Below, one piece after another: positions 11,125-22,939 of a stretch of DNA of 64,000 nucleotides (within the stretch, counting starts at the first letter, position 1; each line of letters begins with the position of its first letter). The translations under genes and the position numbers were made by a program. The stretch is from Rhabdophis nuchalis. Lineage: Eukaryota > Chordata > Lepidosauria > Squamata > Natricidae. Location of the stretch: NCBI GenBank assembly GCA_039707465.1, contig CM077645.1, positions 162,220,503 to 162,284,502 on the forward strand. The letters run 5' to 3'. The notes under the pieces were generated by a model, which worked only from the letters and a program-made list of their open reading frames with translations, was not told where the DNA came from and did no database searches.

Positions 11125-11600
11125 ATAAATCAAAGCATTTCATCCATGGCATGGGTCCTGGTTATTTGCAGAACCGCCTCCTGCCACATACCTCCATCTG
11201 ACCTGTCAGCTCCCACAGGGAGGGCCTCCTCAGGGTGCCGTCCGCTGGACAATGCCGGCTGGCGGCTCCCAGGGGAAGGGCCTTCTCTGTGGCGGGCCCA
11301 GCCCTCTGGAACGACCTGCCCCCTGACCATCGTACCATCACGGACCTTCGCCTCTTCCAGTGAACATTAAAGACTTACTTTTTTAATGCGGCCGGCCTGG
11401 CATAGTGTGTTTTTACTATCATTTTAATAGGGTTTCTTATTATTTTAACACAGGTTAAATTTATTTAATTTAATTTTAAATTTATCTATTGACTGTATTT
11501 ATATGTATTTTATCCTTTATTATTCCTGTGCACCGCCCTGAGTCCCTACAGGAGAGAGGGCAGTATACAAATCAAATTAATAATAATAATAATCTTTTTA
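11125..11600 (+). mobile_element. L2 LINE 3' end
   Basis: The + strand translates, with stops, to the L2 C-terminus (SHREGLLRVPSAGQC, GRAFSVAGPALWNDLPPD-like, LKTYFFNAAGLA). The L2 3' UTR (CACCGCCCTGAGTCCC) and (AAT)n tail follow at 11580-11593. Contains in-frame stops. Confidence 0.9.
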
Positions 11601-11859
11601 AAAGATGCAGATTATTCCAAAATATTGTTTATTCTGCCACATTTATGTGAAATGTAATTTAATCCAAGTCTGATTTCAAACTAAAGAACCACTAAGAAAG
11701 AAAGATCAAGGATCTTGAATGTGCTCATATTTATGGCCAGTTTGCACCTATAAATATAAATCAATGTATGTATGCAAATACTGTACAAATCTGAAACCTG
11801 TAATGTCTCTGCTTTTTGTTGTGATGTAGTTTCTTTTTCTGGTTTTCTATTTAATTTCT

Positions 11860-11985
11860 TTTTAACTTTTGTATATTGTTATTTATTGTATATTTTAATG
11901 TCCTGTGCACCGCCCAGAGTCCGTCTCGACGGAGATTGGTGCGGTTAACAAATCGAATAAAATAAATAAAAAATAAATAAATGGT
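11860..11985 (+). mobile_element. L2-like 3' UTR remnant
   Basis: Contains CTGTGCACCGCCCAGAGTCC, GGTGCGGTTAACAAATCG and an AATAAATAAA tail. This is the 3' terminal layout of L2-type elements from a subfamily different from its neighbours. Confidence 0.7.
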
Positions 11986-14900
11986 TGTATGAAAGTAGCC
12001 ACCTTATATGTTTAGCTTACATAGTCAAAACATGATGGTCATTCAGACAAGCAACATTGGCCCATAAATTATCAGTACTTTATTGAAGAGGATCATGAGC
12101 CAGCTTTTTTAAGCGCACAGTTTTAATCAGGTTTAGAAACAGCCATGCCATTTCAGTTGTCAATTTCAACTTTGCTGTTTGAGATATCATTTTTTGCAAA
12201 AGGGTGGGAAAACTATACAGGTTTCCTAATTCAAAGCATCAATCATCAAAAAAATGAACATAACCTAATGTCACTGCTGAATCAGGCCATCAATTTATTG
12301 TTTTGTAAAAGCAATCAGCAAGCTATCAAGCAATAAAATGTATGAGATAAGTGCTTCTTTCGAGACAGCTTAGCTATTGACAATGATATACTGATGCACA
12401 AGCCTAACTATTTTCCAGCCTGGTGTTCCTATTACTTGTTAAAACTGGAGTGTCGTGGAACAGATGTGAAATATGTTTCTTATTATTATGGAGCAATTTA
12501 GTATGTTTAATAGCCTTGTATGCCACTTAGGCTTGCTGTCTTATTTAATAAGGTTATATTTCTACATTTTTTTGTTCTTGTTCTCTTGTTTTTTTCTTCT
12601 CCCTCCTTCGATTTGCTTGGGGAGAGTGCAACCAGTTTGCACTCAATTTTCCAAGACACGTTGAGCACCTGGGCACTTTTTTTTTTGACTTGTTTGTTTT
12701 CAGCTGCTTATTAGGGAAGTGCAGGATGTCTCAGTGAAATTGCAGAGCCAGTGATATACTGTCACTTCCTGCTATGAGAGCAGATATTTTACAGCATGTT
12801 AACAAGGTACACTGGCTATGCTATTGGAATGTAATAGGCAAGGCCTTTTCCTCCCCTTGTTTCTGTTGATAATAAAAGGCACACCAATATGTATGCATAC
12901 ATAAAAAGACTTGGAGTCAAGTAAGCTAATTGTGTCTATGGAGGAATTCAAAACATTCCCCCCTCACTTTACAAGTTCTTAACTCTCTTCTCATATTCAT
13001 GTAATTTTGGGCCAGCAAGCCTGACATGGCCTCAGGGACAATGGATAAGTGCAAATACAATTTTCATTTTTAATGAAGCAGCTCAGGTTTTGAAAGAAAC
13101 CCAAAGCATCTTTAACAAAATCACTACGGCTTCTGTTCTGTACTAATATTTCTTTGCTGACTATCTTAAAGCTTATTCCAGAGCATCCCCTCCCTTGAAG
13201 CTCACTATATCAATGCATGATAAATCTAGAAGATATACATTGGATTTAATTTAAGTCAATCTACCTTTAAATAAAAGAATCCTCTATTAAAATGTATTTT
13301 AATCAAATCAAATCAAATAGATTCTAGACTGAATCTACCCAGAACCTCTTCCTCCTTCCTTACCCATTTTGGGACTGTATAGACTTTTATTTGGGACTTG
13401 GAATGTACTGCCTAAGCCCTGGGAAACAGGAGTGTTCTACCAAGATTCCCCTTCACTCCTCCTGGTACACATTCCATCACACACAGAGGGAGAAAACCCA
13501 ACAAGCAGCAACTGAGGCATGGATGAAAGTCCTCCTAGTTATTGTGTGTCTCTGTTGCTCATTTTCCTTTTTGTTTCCTGGCATTTTCCAGCTAGTGTTA
13601 GTCTGATTTTTTTTGGATCAATTGTTAACATTCAAAATCACAATGTCATTACCAATTGGCTCTAAGAGATGTTGACCTAGCTTTTTTTTTAATAATTCAG
13701 AGGAAAAAATGGTTAAACCAAATTATTTGGAGAGATAAGGTAGACCACATTTGATGTCGAATGACAGCATTTTGGCAAAGAGCATTATCCTCCAATGAAC
13801 ACCAGAGTGTTTTATTCTTCTAAAAAAGAAGAGTGAAAAAGTGGAAAGTTGCGTTCACAATCTCCTTCTACAGAAGATAAAGAAGGACCATACTCTTCTC
13901 TCTCATGGATTTTTAAAGGAGATTGAACAGTAGCAGGATTTTCTTGCAGCTTCTGTTACAAATTCTCTCATAGATGAAATGCACTTCTACCATGTAGATA
14001 GAATTTTTCTATAGCCTTAATGAAGTGATAAAAGAAGACTGCCTAAGGACACTCTCTTGTATACAAGGAAGCATTCCATATGATTGAAGATCCCACTTGT
14101 ACAATGGTTTCCATGCTCTGTATCATTTCAAAATAGTGTATGAGACAGTAATTAAGCCAACTTGGAGTATCTTTTGATTTTTTAACTCCTGGAACCTTTT
14201 AAATTGCTGTATTCTTGACAAATGAACTGAATTGCTATTTCTCACAAGTCTCCTAAGAGTAATTTTTTTTAAAAAAGCAAAAGGATACACAAAAATAATG
14301 TAAGACATTTGTGCAATAAACAATGGCAACATCAACAACAAAATACTAAAACAGCAAGCTTCAAAACACTTCCCTCTCCCTAGAGATACACTCAGCCTCC
14401 ATACTAACTTCAGAAGTCCTCTGTGAACTACTCAGTTCAGATCTCTGGCAAGAACAATCTGTTCAAATCTTCAGTGTGGGAAGGAAGATAAAGATAAAGG
14501 GAAGAGTGTCTAAAAAGATAAAAAGGAAATGCGGAATTTGCCAGAAAAATGGTGTGACAGAAAGACAGAATAAGTGGCCACAATCACTGTGGAATCTGGC
14601 CCTTTGCAACCACAACTGACCTGTGTTCCCCAAAGATTACTTTTAAAGGAACTTGGTTCTTGGAAGGGGAAAAATTCCTGGTTGATGATAATGTTATCTG
14701 TTTGAGTCGTTGCATTGTCACAAAAGACTCAAGTCCAGCTCCTGTGGATTCCGTGGACTCTTATCTAGCACCAATTTAGCTTCAGCCATTAGTTGATTAG
14801 ATTCTTACATATAAGCAGCAATAATAAATTCTTTTGTGCTTTGAATTCAACAAATGTTCCCCGTTATTTGTGCTTGACTTTAGAAATGGCTTAAAATTAA

Positions 14901-17073
14901 CTCATGTGTAACCATTTCAACTCCTGCACGTTACAGATCATTTCTTTCAAAGGATTTGTGCAGCTCAATTAAGCCATAGTAACACTGCATAGGTATGAAT
15001 AATTGCTATGGCTATAATTTTGTACTGGTTGGTTATGTGAGTAAGACTCCACACATATTGTTTGCTTAAGTAGTACTAGTTTTAGTGTGCTACTTTCATT
15101 CTCAAGAAAATTAGTGAGACATTTTCAAGACAAGCCAATATTGTAGAAACAGGTGTTTCTAACCAGCACTTTTGACCTCGGAAGCCTGGGACCAATCAAA
15201 TGGCTGGTGTGACTGTGCTTGTTGCTGTCATGGGGGGGGGGGGATAGGGAAGTTGGGGATATGGGTTCTATGCTATGAATTAATAAAGTTGTAAGCTTCC
15301 CAGAGTTGATATGTTTGAGTTGGGCAGGCATATAAATTTGTTAAATGAATACATTTCTAAAAAAACAAACACTTGCATGAATTTATAATTTATAAACTTT
15401 TCAAACCTAAACATTAAAGGTCTGGATTGATGAATCTGATAGTGTTTTCTCCTATTTGATTTTTAGAACTCAAATTATTTCTGTTTTAAAACCAGATTTG
15501 CAAAGCAATCTGATTTTTATCATTAAATACTTGTCTATCCCTAGTTCTAGGACAAAATGGAAATAGACCTCAGGTGGAAACATTGATGTGCAATGATACT
15601 TCATTTATGTAATGTTGAGGAAGCACAAGTGTTATAAATTTAGATTAAAATTTATAGCAAACCATTTTAGCTTATCCATATAAAACAACCATAAGGAGTT
15701 GAGAATAAATATGGAATGACAGCAAAAATAGTGTTTCAATTTTAATTCTGAAATAGGACAAAATGCTCCATGCACTTTTAAAAAGAATATTTAGAAAATA
15801 TATTTTCCACAATTCAACTTTTTTTAAAGCAAAGGTATTTCTTCCATGATGGTTAAGAAAAAAAATGAAATGAAAATGAATTAATGAATGAATATAAACT
15901 ACATACTTAGTTGACTAGAAGATGTTTCTCAGTCCTTTAAAAGAGCGCAAATTTGCTCAACAAGAAAGATATTTGCTATAAACTGCCAGATCTGTAAAGC
16001 CATCTGAAACCTACAGAGAGAAAAAAATTGTGCAGATTTGGATGGCTATTTAATATGACTAAATTAAATACAGATCAATGTCCTGAGAACATCAACTCCT
16101 CTAAACTGATTGCTTTCTGTATTAATCAGCAGTAGGGTTCTTAAAGGTTGTGGTTCAATATGTATCAAGTGCTCTTTTCATCCTAATGCTAATTATTATC
16201 TCTAAAACTCATTACAGTGAGTCATGTTTCCTTTGTTTCATTTATTCAAGAAATTCAGATATTTTCTTCTAAATCATGTGTTCCTATATATGCGTATAAT
16301 GGAGGTTCCACTATCAATAGTCTAAAATCAGCACTAAATGCTTTAAAAGTACATGTCCTCAACGGGTCATGGATGGTGAATTTTCCTTGTTCCCTGTCTT
16401 CCTCAGAAGATGCATACATCTGTAGTTAGCTGATCCAGTTGGAAGTTGGCTAACTAGCAATAGCCAACTTGTCACAGGACAAGAATTACACTAATATCAA
16501 AGAAAAGGTGGAACAGAAGCATTAATGAAAGGAGACAAAAGGGAGAGGCAGAATGAAATATGAATGACAAAAAAAAAGTATTTTTAAATTTATTTTACAT
16601 AATTAAATGGAATTGTTATATTGTCCTGTGGTGAGTTGTCCCATCGTGAGTTGGCCATCGTGAGTTGGCCCACTCTTGAAGTTCAATGTATTTCCTCCAA
16701 TCATTGACCATTCAGTGTCACAGCCCATTGAAATTACTTAAGATTTTGTTGCTTTATTTGAAGCGTTTCTTGAAAACAACAGAAAGAACAGTGTTATATA
16801 AAATTGTTGCTAGTGAAATTAGTTTAGGTCTTGAACCTAGTAAATATGAAGACAAAGATAATTGAACAATAATTCCTGCTTGACTACTCATTACAATTTA
16901 CTTTCTTTTTCTAGAAAATTTCTAGTAAAATGTAGAATAAGCTCAGTTAATATACAGCATATCATATACAATAGTCATGGTAGAAAATTTGTCCACAAAA
17001 CCTAGAGCTGAACTTTAGGTGAAAGCTGGGATTCAAAAAATGAAGCTATTTATATATTCAATAATATTTAAAA
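11986..17073. other. 5.1 kb repeat-poor, gene-free stretch
   Basis: I recognise no transposon apart from short homopolymers (for example G run 15231-15242) and a short tandem motif at 16625-16680. No open frame exceeds about 75 codons, and none resembles a known protein. Could be intronic or intergenic. Ungapped length without repeats is unusual compared with the rest of the window. Confidence 0.55.
16625..16680 (+). repeat. Short tandem motif GTGAGTTGGCC(ATC)
   Basis: Three degenerate copies of a GTGAGTTG(T/G)CC unit follow each other. Possibly the end of an unnamed squamate repeat; a related GAGTTGGC pattern appears at about 38630-38690. Confidence 0.4.
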
Positions 17074-17189
17074 CTAGCCATACCCGGCCACGCGTTGCTG
17101 TGGCCCAGTCTGGTTAAATGGCCAACCAATCTGTGTGTAGATCTACACCTGCACACATACACCCAACCACCATATAAGCCCCAACCTAC

Positions 17190-17203
17190 CTACCTACTGT
17201 ATT

Positions 17204-17235
<32 letters not shown>

Positions 17236-17867
17236 CCTCTACCTACCTACCTACCTACTGTATTTCTTTCTTTCTCCCTCTACCTACCTACCTACCTATT
17301 GTATTTCCCCCTCTCTATCCCTCTACCTACCTACCTACCTACCTACCTACCTACCTACCTACTATATTTCTCGCTCTCTATCTATCCCCCTATCTACATA
17401 CCTGCCTACCTACTGTATTTCTCCCTCTCTGTCTATCCCTCTACCTACCTACCTACTGTATTTCTCTTTTTCCCTCTATCTACCTACTTACCTACTGTAT
17501 TTCCCCCCCTCTATCCCTCTACCTACCTACCTACCGTATTTCTCGCTATCTATACACCTACCTACCTACCGTATTTCTCCCTCTCTGTCTATCCCTCTAC
17601 TTACCTACCTATTGTATTTCTTGCTTTCTCCCTCCATCTACCTACCTACTGTATTTCTCCCTCTCTATCTATCCCCCTATCCACCTACCTGCCTACCTAC
17701 TGTATTTCTCCCTCTCTGTCTATCCCTCTACCTACCTATCTACTGTATTTCTCCCTATCTATCTATCCATCCCCCTACCTATGTACCTACCTACCTACTA
17801 TATTTCTTCCTTTCTCCCTCTACCTACCTACCTACCTACCTACCTACCTACCTACCTACCTACTGTC

Positions 17868-17943
<76 letters not shown>

Positions 17944-17946
17944 TCG
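17190..17946. repeat. CTAC minisatellite ending in (TTTC)n
   Basis: Array of CTAC/CTAT units with CTGTATTTCTCCCTCTC modules, the reverse complement of the copy A array. It finishes in a (TTTC)n run at about 17871-17946. The 285-codon YLPTY-rich plus-strand frame is a translation of the repeat. Confidence 0.95.
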
Positions 17947-18763
17947 GAGTGAGAAGATCTCCATCTGCTCTCTAGGCGTCTCTTGTGGTGCTTCATCTCC
18001 CTAAGCCCCTCAGTAAACCAAGGAGCCCAGGTGGTTCGTCGCCGCAAGAGAGGCCGCAAGGGCGCAACTCGGTCCAAGGCCCCCATGGCCGCACTTAACC
18101 ATACAGCCACTAGGTCCTCAGTCGAGTCGCGGGGCAAGTCCACAGGAATTGGCCCAAGCTCCCTCTGGAACCTTATCGGGTCCATCAGGAGCCTGGGGCG
18201 GAACCATATAGGAATGTCCGGTTCCGCCTCCCCGCAGTGAGGTGCAGCGATCGGAAAGTCGAGCCGAAGGAGAGCGTGATCTGTCCATGACAGGGGTGTG
18301 ATGACTAAATCCCCTATTCCCAGATCACTACTCCACTGTCCCGAGATGAAGATGAGATCCAGGGTGTGTCCGCCCTCGTGAGTAGGGCCTAAAACTACCT
18401 GGGTCAGGTCCATGGCTGTCATGGAAGCCATGAACTCCCGAGCTGCACCAGAGGTTTCGCCTGCCGACGGCAGGTTAAAGTCCCCCATGACTAAAAGTCT
18501 GGGGGTCTCAACCGCCGCCTCGGCTATCACCTCTAGGAGCTCGGGCAGGGCTGTTGTTGCATAGCGAGGAGCCAGGTATACAACTAGCACGCCCAACTGC
18601 TTCCCTAGGCCCCACTTCACAAGGAGGGACTCGCACCCGGTCGTCTGAGGGATCATGGTATCCTTTGGCTCAAGACCTTCCCTAACCATAATCGCCACCC
18701 CTACCCCTCCCTAGGGCCCTAGGCTGATGAAAGGCTCGGTATCCTGGTGGGCACGGTATCCTG
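17947..18763 (-). pseudogene. L2 ORF2 endonuclease-domain fragment
   Basis: A minus-strand frame starting at 18698 encodes about 250 residues of the C-terminal half of an L2 apurinic-type endonuclease plus linker. Visible signatures are LLVMGDFNLPSAG (residues about 68-80, with the GDFN motif), GGHTLDLIFISG (109-120) and SWTDHALLRLDF (137-148), the D-H pair of the catalytic site. The last residues, SERKKERKK, come from the adjoining (GAAA)n. Neither the RT nor the L2 3' UTR is present, so this piece is truncated at the 3' side, unlike the other L2 copies here. It sits between two blocks of the Helitron minisatellite. Confidence 0.88.
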
Positions 18764-18764
18764 G

Positions 18765-19568
18765 TTTCTCCCTGTCTCTCTATTCCCCTATCTACCTACC
18801 TACTGTAATACAATAATACAACAGCAGAGTTGGAAGGGACCTTGGAGGTCATTTAGTCCAACCCCGCTGCTCAAGCAGGAGACCCTATGCCATTTCAGAC
18901 AAATGGTTTTCCAGTCTCTTCTCTCTTCAGTGTTGGGGCATCCATAACTTCTGGTGGCAAGATGTTCCACTGGTTAATAGTTCTCACTGCCATGAAATTT
19001 GCCCTCAGTTCTAGGTTGCTTCTCTCCTTGATTAGTTTCCACCCATTGCTTCTTGTTCTGCCCTCAGGTGCCTTGGTGAATAGCTTGACTCCCTCTTCTT
19101 TGGGGCAACCCCTGAGATATTGGAAGGCTGCTATCATGTCTTCCCTAGTCCCTCTTTTATTAAACTGTATTTCTCCCTGTCTCTCTATTCCCCTATCTAC
19201 TGTAATACAATAATACAATAGCAGAGTTGGAAGGGACCTTGGAGGTCATCTAGTCCAACCCCGCTGCTCAAGCAGGAGACCCTATGCTGTTTCAGACAAA
19301 TGGTTTTCCAGTCTCTTCTCTCTTCAGTGTTGGGGCATCCATAACTTCTGGTGGCAAGATGTTCCACTGGTTAATAGTTCTCACTGCCATGAAATTTGCC
19401 CTCAGTTCTAGGTTGCTTCTCTCCTTGATTAGTTTCTACCCATTGCTTCTTGTTCTGCCCTCAGGTGCCTTGGTGAATAGCTTGACTCCCTCTTCTTTGG
19501 GGCAACCCCTGAGATATTGGAAGGCTGCTATCATGTCTTCCCTAGTCCCTCTTTTATTAAACTGTATT
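18765..19568 (-). mobile_element. Tandemly duplicated CR1 3' end in Helitron copy B
   Basis: Two nearly identical direct copies of a unit of about 400 bp (18765-19169 and 19170-19568). Each begins TTTCTCCCTGTCTCTCTATT, includes the CR1 3' terminus (reverse complement of CCAACTCTGCTATTGTATT) and CR1 RT C-terminal coding (LIKERSNLELR, RTINQWN in minus translation), and ends at CTTTTATTAAACTGTATTT. The copies differ by a few substitutions and an 8 bp CTAC indel. The 225- and 108-codon plus-strand frames are shadows. Confidence 0.93.
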
Positions 19569-20015
19569 TGCTGTCAGATGGGTGATTCTTTGTTACAGTT
19601 TGGTTCAGTCCGTATTAAACAGTTTAAAGCAGCTGCCTGCCTCCGTTTTTTTTTACCTCAGAGAACAGTCCTAAGCAGAATTTCTCCCCCCCCCCCTCTA
19701 TGGGCCACCTGGGAGTTTGCTATCCTCTGTGCCTTTTTGGCCCCAAGAGGCCACCGTATGAGGCCTTTTCCAACACTCACAGTTGAAAAGCAGTTTGATG
19801 GGCGTGGCTACAGGGATGTTAAATCACATTTCAGTGAGTACATTTTTGTGTGTGTAATTTGTACACAACACACGTGTGCTAGGCACAAAATGATGAGCTA
19901 TTCTATTATCGGAAATCCTTGGCTACGTTGTCTGAAAGTTTCGTTTAAATCGGCCCAGTAGTTTTTGAGATTAGTGGATTCGTACAAACTATTTTACATT
20001 TTTATTTATATAGTT

Positions 20016-20268
20016 GTTTGTATTAATAGCAATAGCACTTAGACTTATATACTGATTCACCGTGCTTTACCGCACTCTCTAAGCAGTTCACAGAGTCAGC
20101 ATATTGCCCCCAATAATCTGGGTTCTCATTCTACTGACCTCAAAAGGATGGAAGGCTGAGTCAACGTTGAGCCTGGTGAGATTTGAACTGTCAAATTACA
20201 GTAAACTGGCAATCAGCAGAAGTAGCCTGCAATACTGCATTCTAACCACTGTACCACACATCTTATTA
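20016..20268 (-). mobile_element. tRNA-derived SINE (MIR/L2-tail type)
   Basis: Minus strand has box A GTGGTTAGAATGCAGT, box B CAGTTCAAATCTC, a body with CTCAGCCTTCCATCC and a tail AGTATATAAGTCTAAGTGCT ending in GCTATT repeats. Related copies lie at 58655-58880 (-) and 61795-62137 (+). Confidence 0.82.
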
Positions 20269-20969
20269 AAATAAAAGTTTAAAATAAATTTTCTACTTGA
20301 TCTTGAAATCAAATAAAATTACAGATTAAATTAAAAACGATAATTTACTGTAGAAATTCATACTTTTATATTACTATAGTTTTACAGTTTAGAATCCTTG
20401 CACCCAAAAGTTGCTTCTGTTCAGCTCAATATTAGCTGAGTATGGCAATTTATAATGAAATTAATTTTATTATTGTTTGTTGCCTTGGATGTTCTTTTGT
20501 ATAAACGCAAATTTTAAATATAACAGATAAATGTTCATGATAAAGAATTGTTTAACTTCAACATTTTGGCAGAATAATTATGGTGCTATGGCTTACAATA
20601 TGAGAAGGACACCATAAGATTGAGTTAATTTGTATTTCTGTGTTAACAATTCTTATACTGACATCAAAGGAATGCATAATACTTAAAGTAGCCTTTTACA
20701 TAGGTGAATTGCCACCCACGATTATTGTTCATTAAATAAAACCAGCTCAATACTGAACTAAAATGCTTATAAATTCTTATGCAAACAAATAACTACTGAT
20801 ATTATATCACTCGCTAGGATTCTGTTATTTGAGTCTGAACTGCCTCCCAGTGCTAATATTTGCTTTCTTTTTGTAAATATGAATATTACTTGCTAATTTC
20901 ACATATTTTCCACAAAGCGGTGTGGTCAATCTGCATAAAATGGATGTCAATAACACTTTTACTTCATAT
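20269..20969. other. Unannotated AT-rich stretch
   Basis: Nothing recognised. Confidence 0.5.
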
Positions 20970-21062
20970 CAAAGGTGGGTTGCTCCTGGGTCAGCCCAGA
21001 TCACAGAAGTGTCATTCAAGTACACCCAAACCAGTAGGAAAAAAATTGGCAACCCACCACTG
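20970..21062. mobile_element. Short hAT MITE (GGTGGGTTGC family)
   Basis: 93 bp element with inverted ends AAGGTGGGTTGC and GCAACCCACCACT. Near-perfect 8 bp TSD: CTTCATAT (20962-20969) and GTTCATAT (21063-21070). Confidence 0.8.
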
Positions 21063-21524
21063 GTTCATATGTATGTGTGTATGGGAACTAGATATACCCA
21101 TTTCTGATGGTAAGAATGAATTATTCATTGTCCTTACTCTGTCTGACCCTGAAATATCCCTGTAATTCCTTTAACATAAAACCTTCCAGCATATTTCTGA
21201 GCTGGCAAATTAGAAGGGACAATAAGGTTAGGAACCAAACTTTCACTTTATTTTCACATTAAGGAGAATGGAAGTGATGGAAAGAGCAATAAGATCCTAG
21301 GAATAGAACAAAGCTGGATAAATTACCTCCGTGACAGAAACAGAGTGAAACAGGAGTGATGAGGTACTTAAAAATGGAAAAGCATATTAGAAACATTAGA
21401 AACAAAGATTCATTTCTCCCATTGTCACCTCTAAAAATCTGTATGTTCCTCTCCTGCTCATATTTACGACTTTACAGTTACATACATGTTTTAGAACCTC
21501 ACAAAGATGCCAGAAAGTAGGAGG
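21063..21524. other. Unannotated stretch
   Basis: No element or exon recognised. Confidence 0.45.
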
Positions 21525-21805
21525 ACCTACCCTCCGACCTTTGTACGATCACTGACCTACGCCTCTTCTGCCGGGCCTTGAAAACGCATTTATTCCGTGC
21601 GGCCGGCCTGGTGTAGTTTTTAATCGCTTTTAATCGATTTTATCTGAGAATGTTACCTGGTTTTAGAACAGGCCCTAAATTTAATTGATTTTTAAAGTAT
21701 TTTGTATATTGTATATTGATGTTTTGTGGTTTTATTATGCCTGTTCACCGTCCTGAGTCCCGCAAGGAAGAAGGGCGGCATAAAAATTTAATAAATAGTA
21801 ATAGT
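21525..21805 (+). mobile_element. L2 LINE 3' end
   Basis: Encodes the end of L2 ORF2 (CRALKTHLFRAAGLV-like) and the 3' UTR with CACCGTCCTGAGTCCCGCAA and GGGCGGCATAAAAATTTAAT. 5'-truncated. Confidence 0.87.
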
Positions 21806-22026
21806 AAATGGTAATAGGATGCAGAAAGAGAACTTGATTCCTGAAACAAATCATCTCACATTAAAACGCAAGACTATGCTGGAGAAGATAAAAAGAATGC
21901 AGTGGAATGCTATTATTGGTTATATCATTGATCTCCACTGCTGTGATGGAGAGCAAGGGAAAAGCAGTCTTTTTTTTAATCTAGTCTAAACTCACAATAG
22001 TCGGTTACTGCGTTTCATGGCTGCAT

Positions 22027-22165
22027 CAGTGATGGGATTCAGTTACTTTGCCTACTGGTTCACAAATGTGAGTGCATGGACCACATCTGCACATGTGTAC
22101 CACTGTCTGTGCACGTAGAGTGCTTGTGCACTATGCCGGGGCAGGTGGGCGGACAATTCCCAATC
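22027..22165 (+). mobile_element. hAT MITE fragment
   Basis: Starts CAGTGATGGGATTCAGTTAC and continues CTACTGGTTCACAAATGTGA, like the left half of the element at 46912-47157. No right terminus seen. Confidence 0.55.
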
Positions 22166-22559
22166 TTTACATATTATGCTATCCCATACAGCACAAAATT
22201 AGTAAAAGGCAAGCTCTATTGATAAATGGTGACTGAGTCACAACACAAAGGCCAAGTACTGTAATAAGATAACAAGGAAGCATCCCTAGAAATACAGTAG
22301 GTAGGTATGTTTATTTTTATCTTTCACAATTCATCCTTCACAATTTCAGTTAAGAAATCAGTGAACGAAGCGAGATAGTTTTGAGCCTTAACGCTTGACG
22401 ATTTATAACTCTTTGTGCAAATAAAAGGTTCATCATTGTTTGTTCTTTACTGTAACTTTTAGCCATGGCTAAAACTTATGATTTTGGGTGAGTTTGTGTG
22501 CATGTGTTTCCTTATTTATTTATTTATTTATTTATTTGTTGGCAATATTTCTAAGTGTT

Positions 22560-22780
22560 TTACTGTTGTAAAATTACTGGCGTAATTTTTTAAATGGTTT
22601 TAGTAGGTTTTATTAATGGTTTTAGAACAGGCGTATTGTTTAATATATTTTTAATCATATATTTCATGTATTTTTATATTTTATATCACTGATTTTATTG
22701 CTGCCTGTACACCACCCTGAGTCCCGGAAGGGAGAAGGGCGGTATAGAAATTTAATAAATTAAATTAAATTAAATTTTAG
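22560..22780 (+). mobile_element. L2 LINE 3' UTR with (AAATT)n tail
   Basis: L2 3' UTR: GTACACCACCCTGAGTCCC and GGGCGGTATAGAAATTTAAT, ending in a short AAATT pentanucleotide tail at 22755-22777. Confidence 0.87.
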
Positions 22781-22939
22781 GGAAGAGGATATTTTACTCT
22801 TGTTTCCGGGAAGAAGATATACAGTAGACACAAATTATTATGAATATAAGGAAAGCATGTAAATCAGGACTGGAATACAAGCACATTCTTGCATCACAAA
22901 ACCGTGAAGATGGCAGGCTCTGCATTTTTGGCCCTGCTT

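Larger units (their letters stand above)
17074..20014 (-). mobile_element. Helitron-like composite element, copy B
   Basis: On the minus strand the element ends ...GGGTATGGCTAG followed by a host T, fitting the Helitron CTRR|T rule. Eight bases before the CTAG is a subterminal hairpin with stem GGCCAC (17086-17091) and GTGGCC (17100-17105) and an 8-base loop. The 5' end near 20014 is CTATATAAATAAAAATG, preceded inward by the TCTCAAAAACTACTG motif. The interior holds a CTAC minisatellite, an L2 fragment, a tandemly duplicated CR1 tail, and a segment shared with copy A (GGGCCACCTGGGAGTTTGC). It lies in opposite orientation to copy A. No Rep/helicase, so non-autonomous. Confidence 0.8.

Noticed and set aside
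17095..17952. 285-codon YLPTY-rich frame (and its 293-codon counterpart at 3333-4214)
   Set aside because: Pure translation of the CTAC/GTAG minisatellite; no protein.
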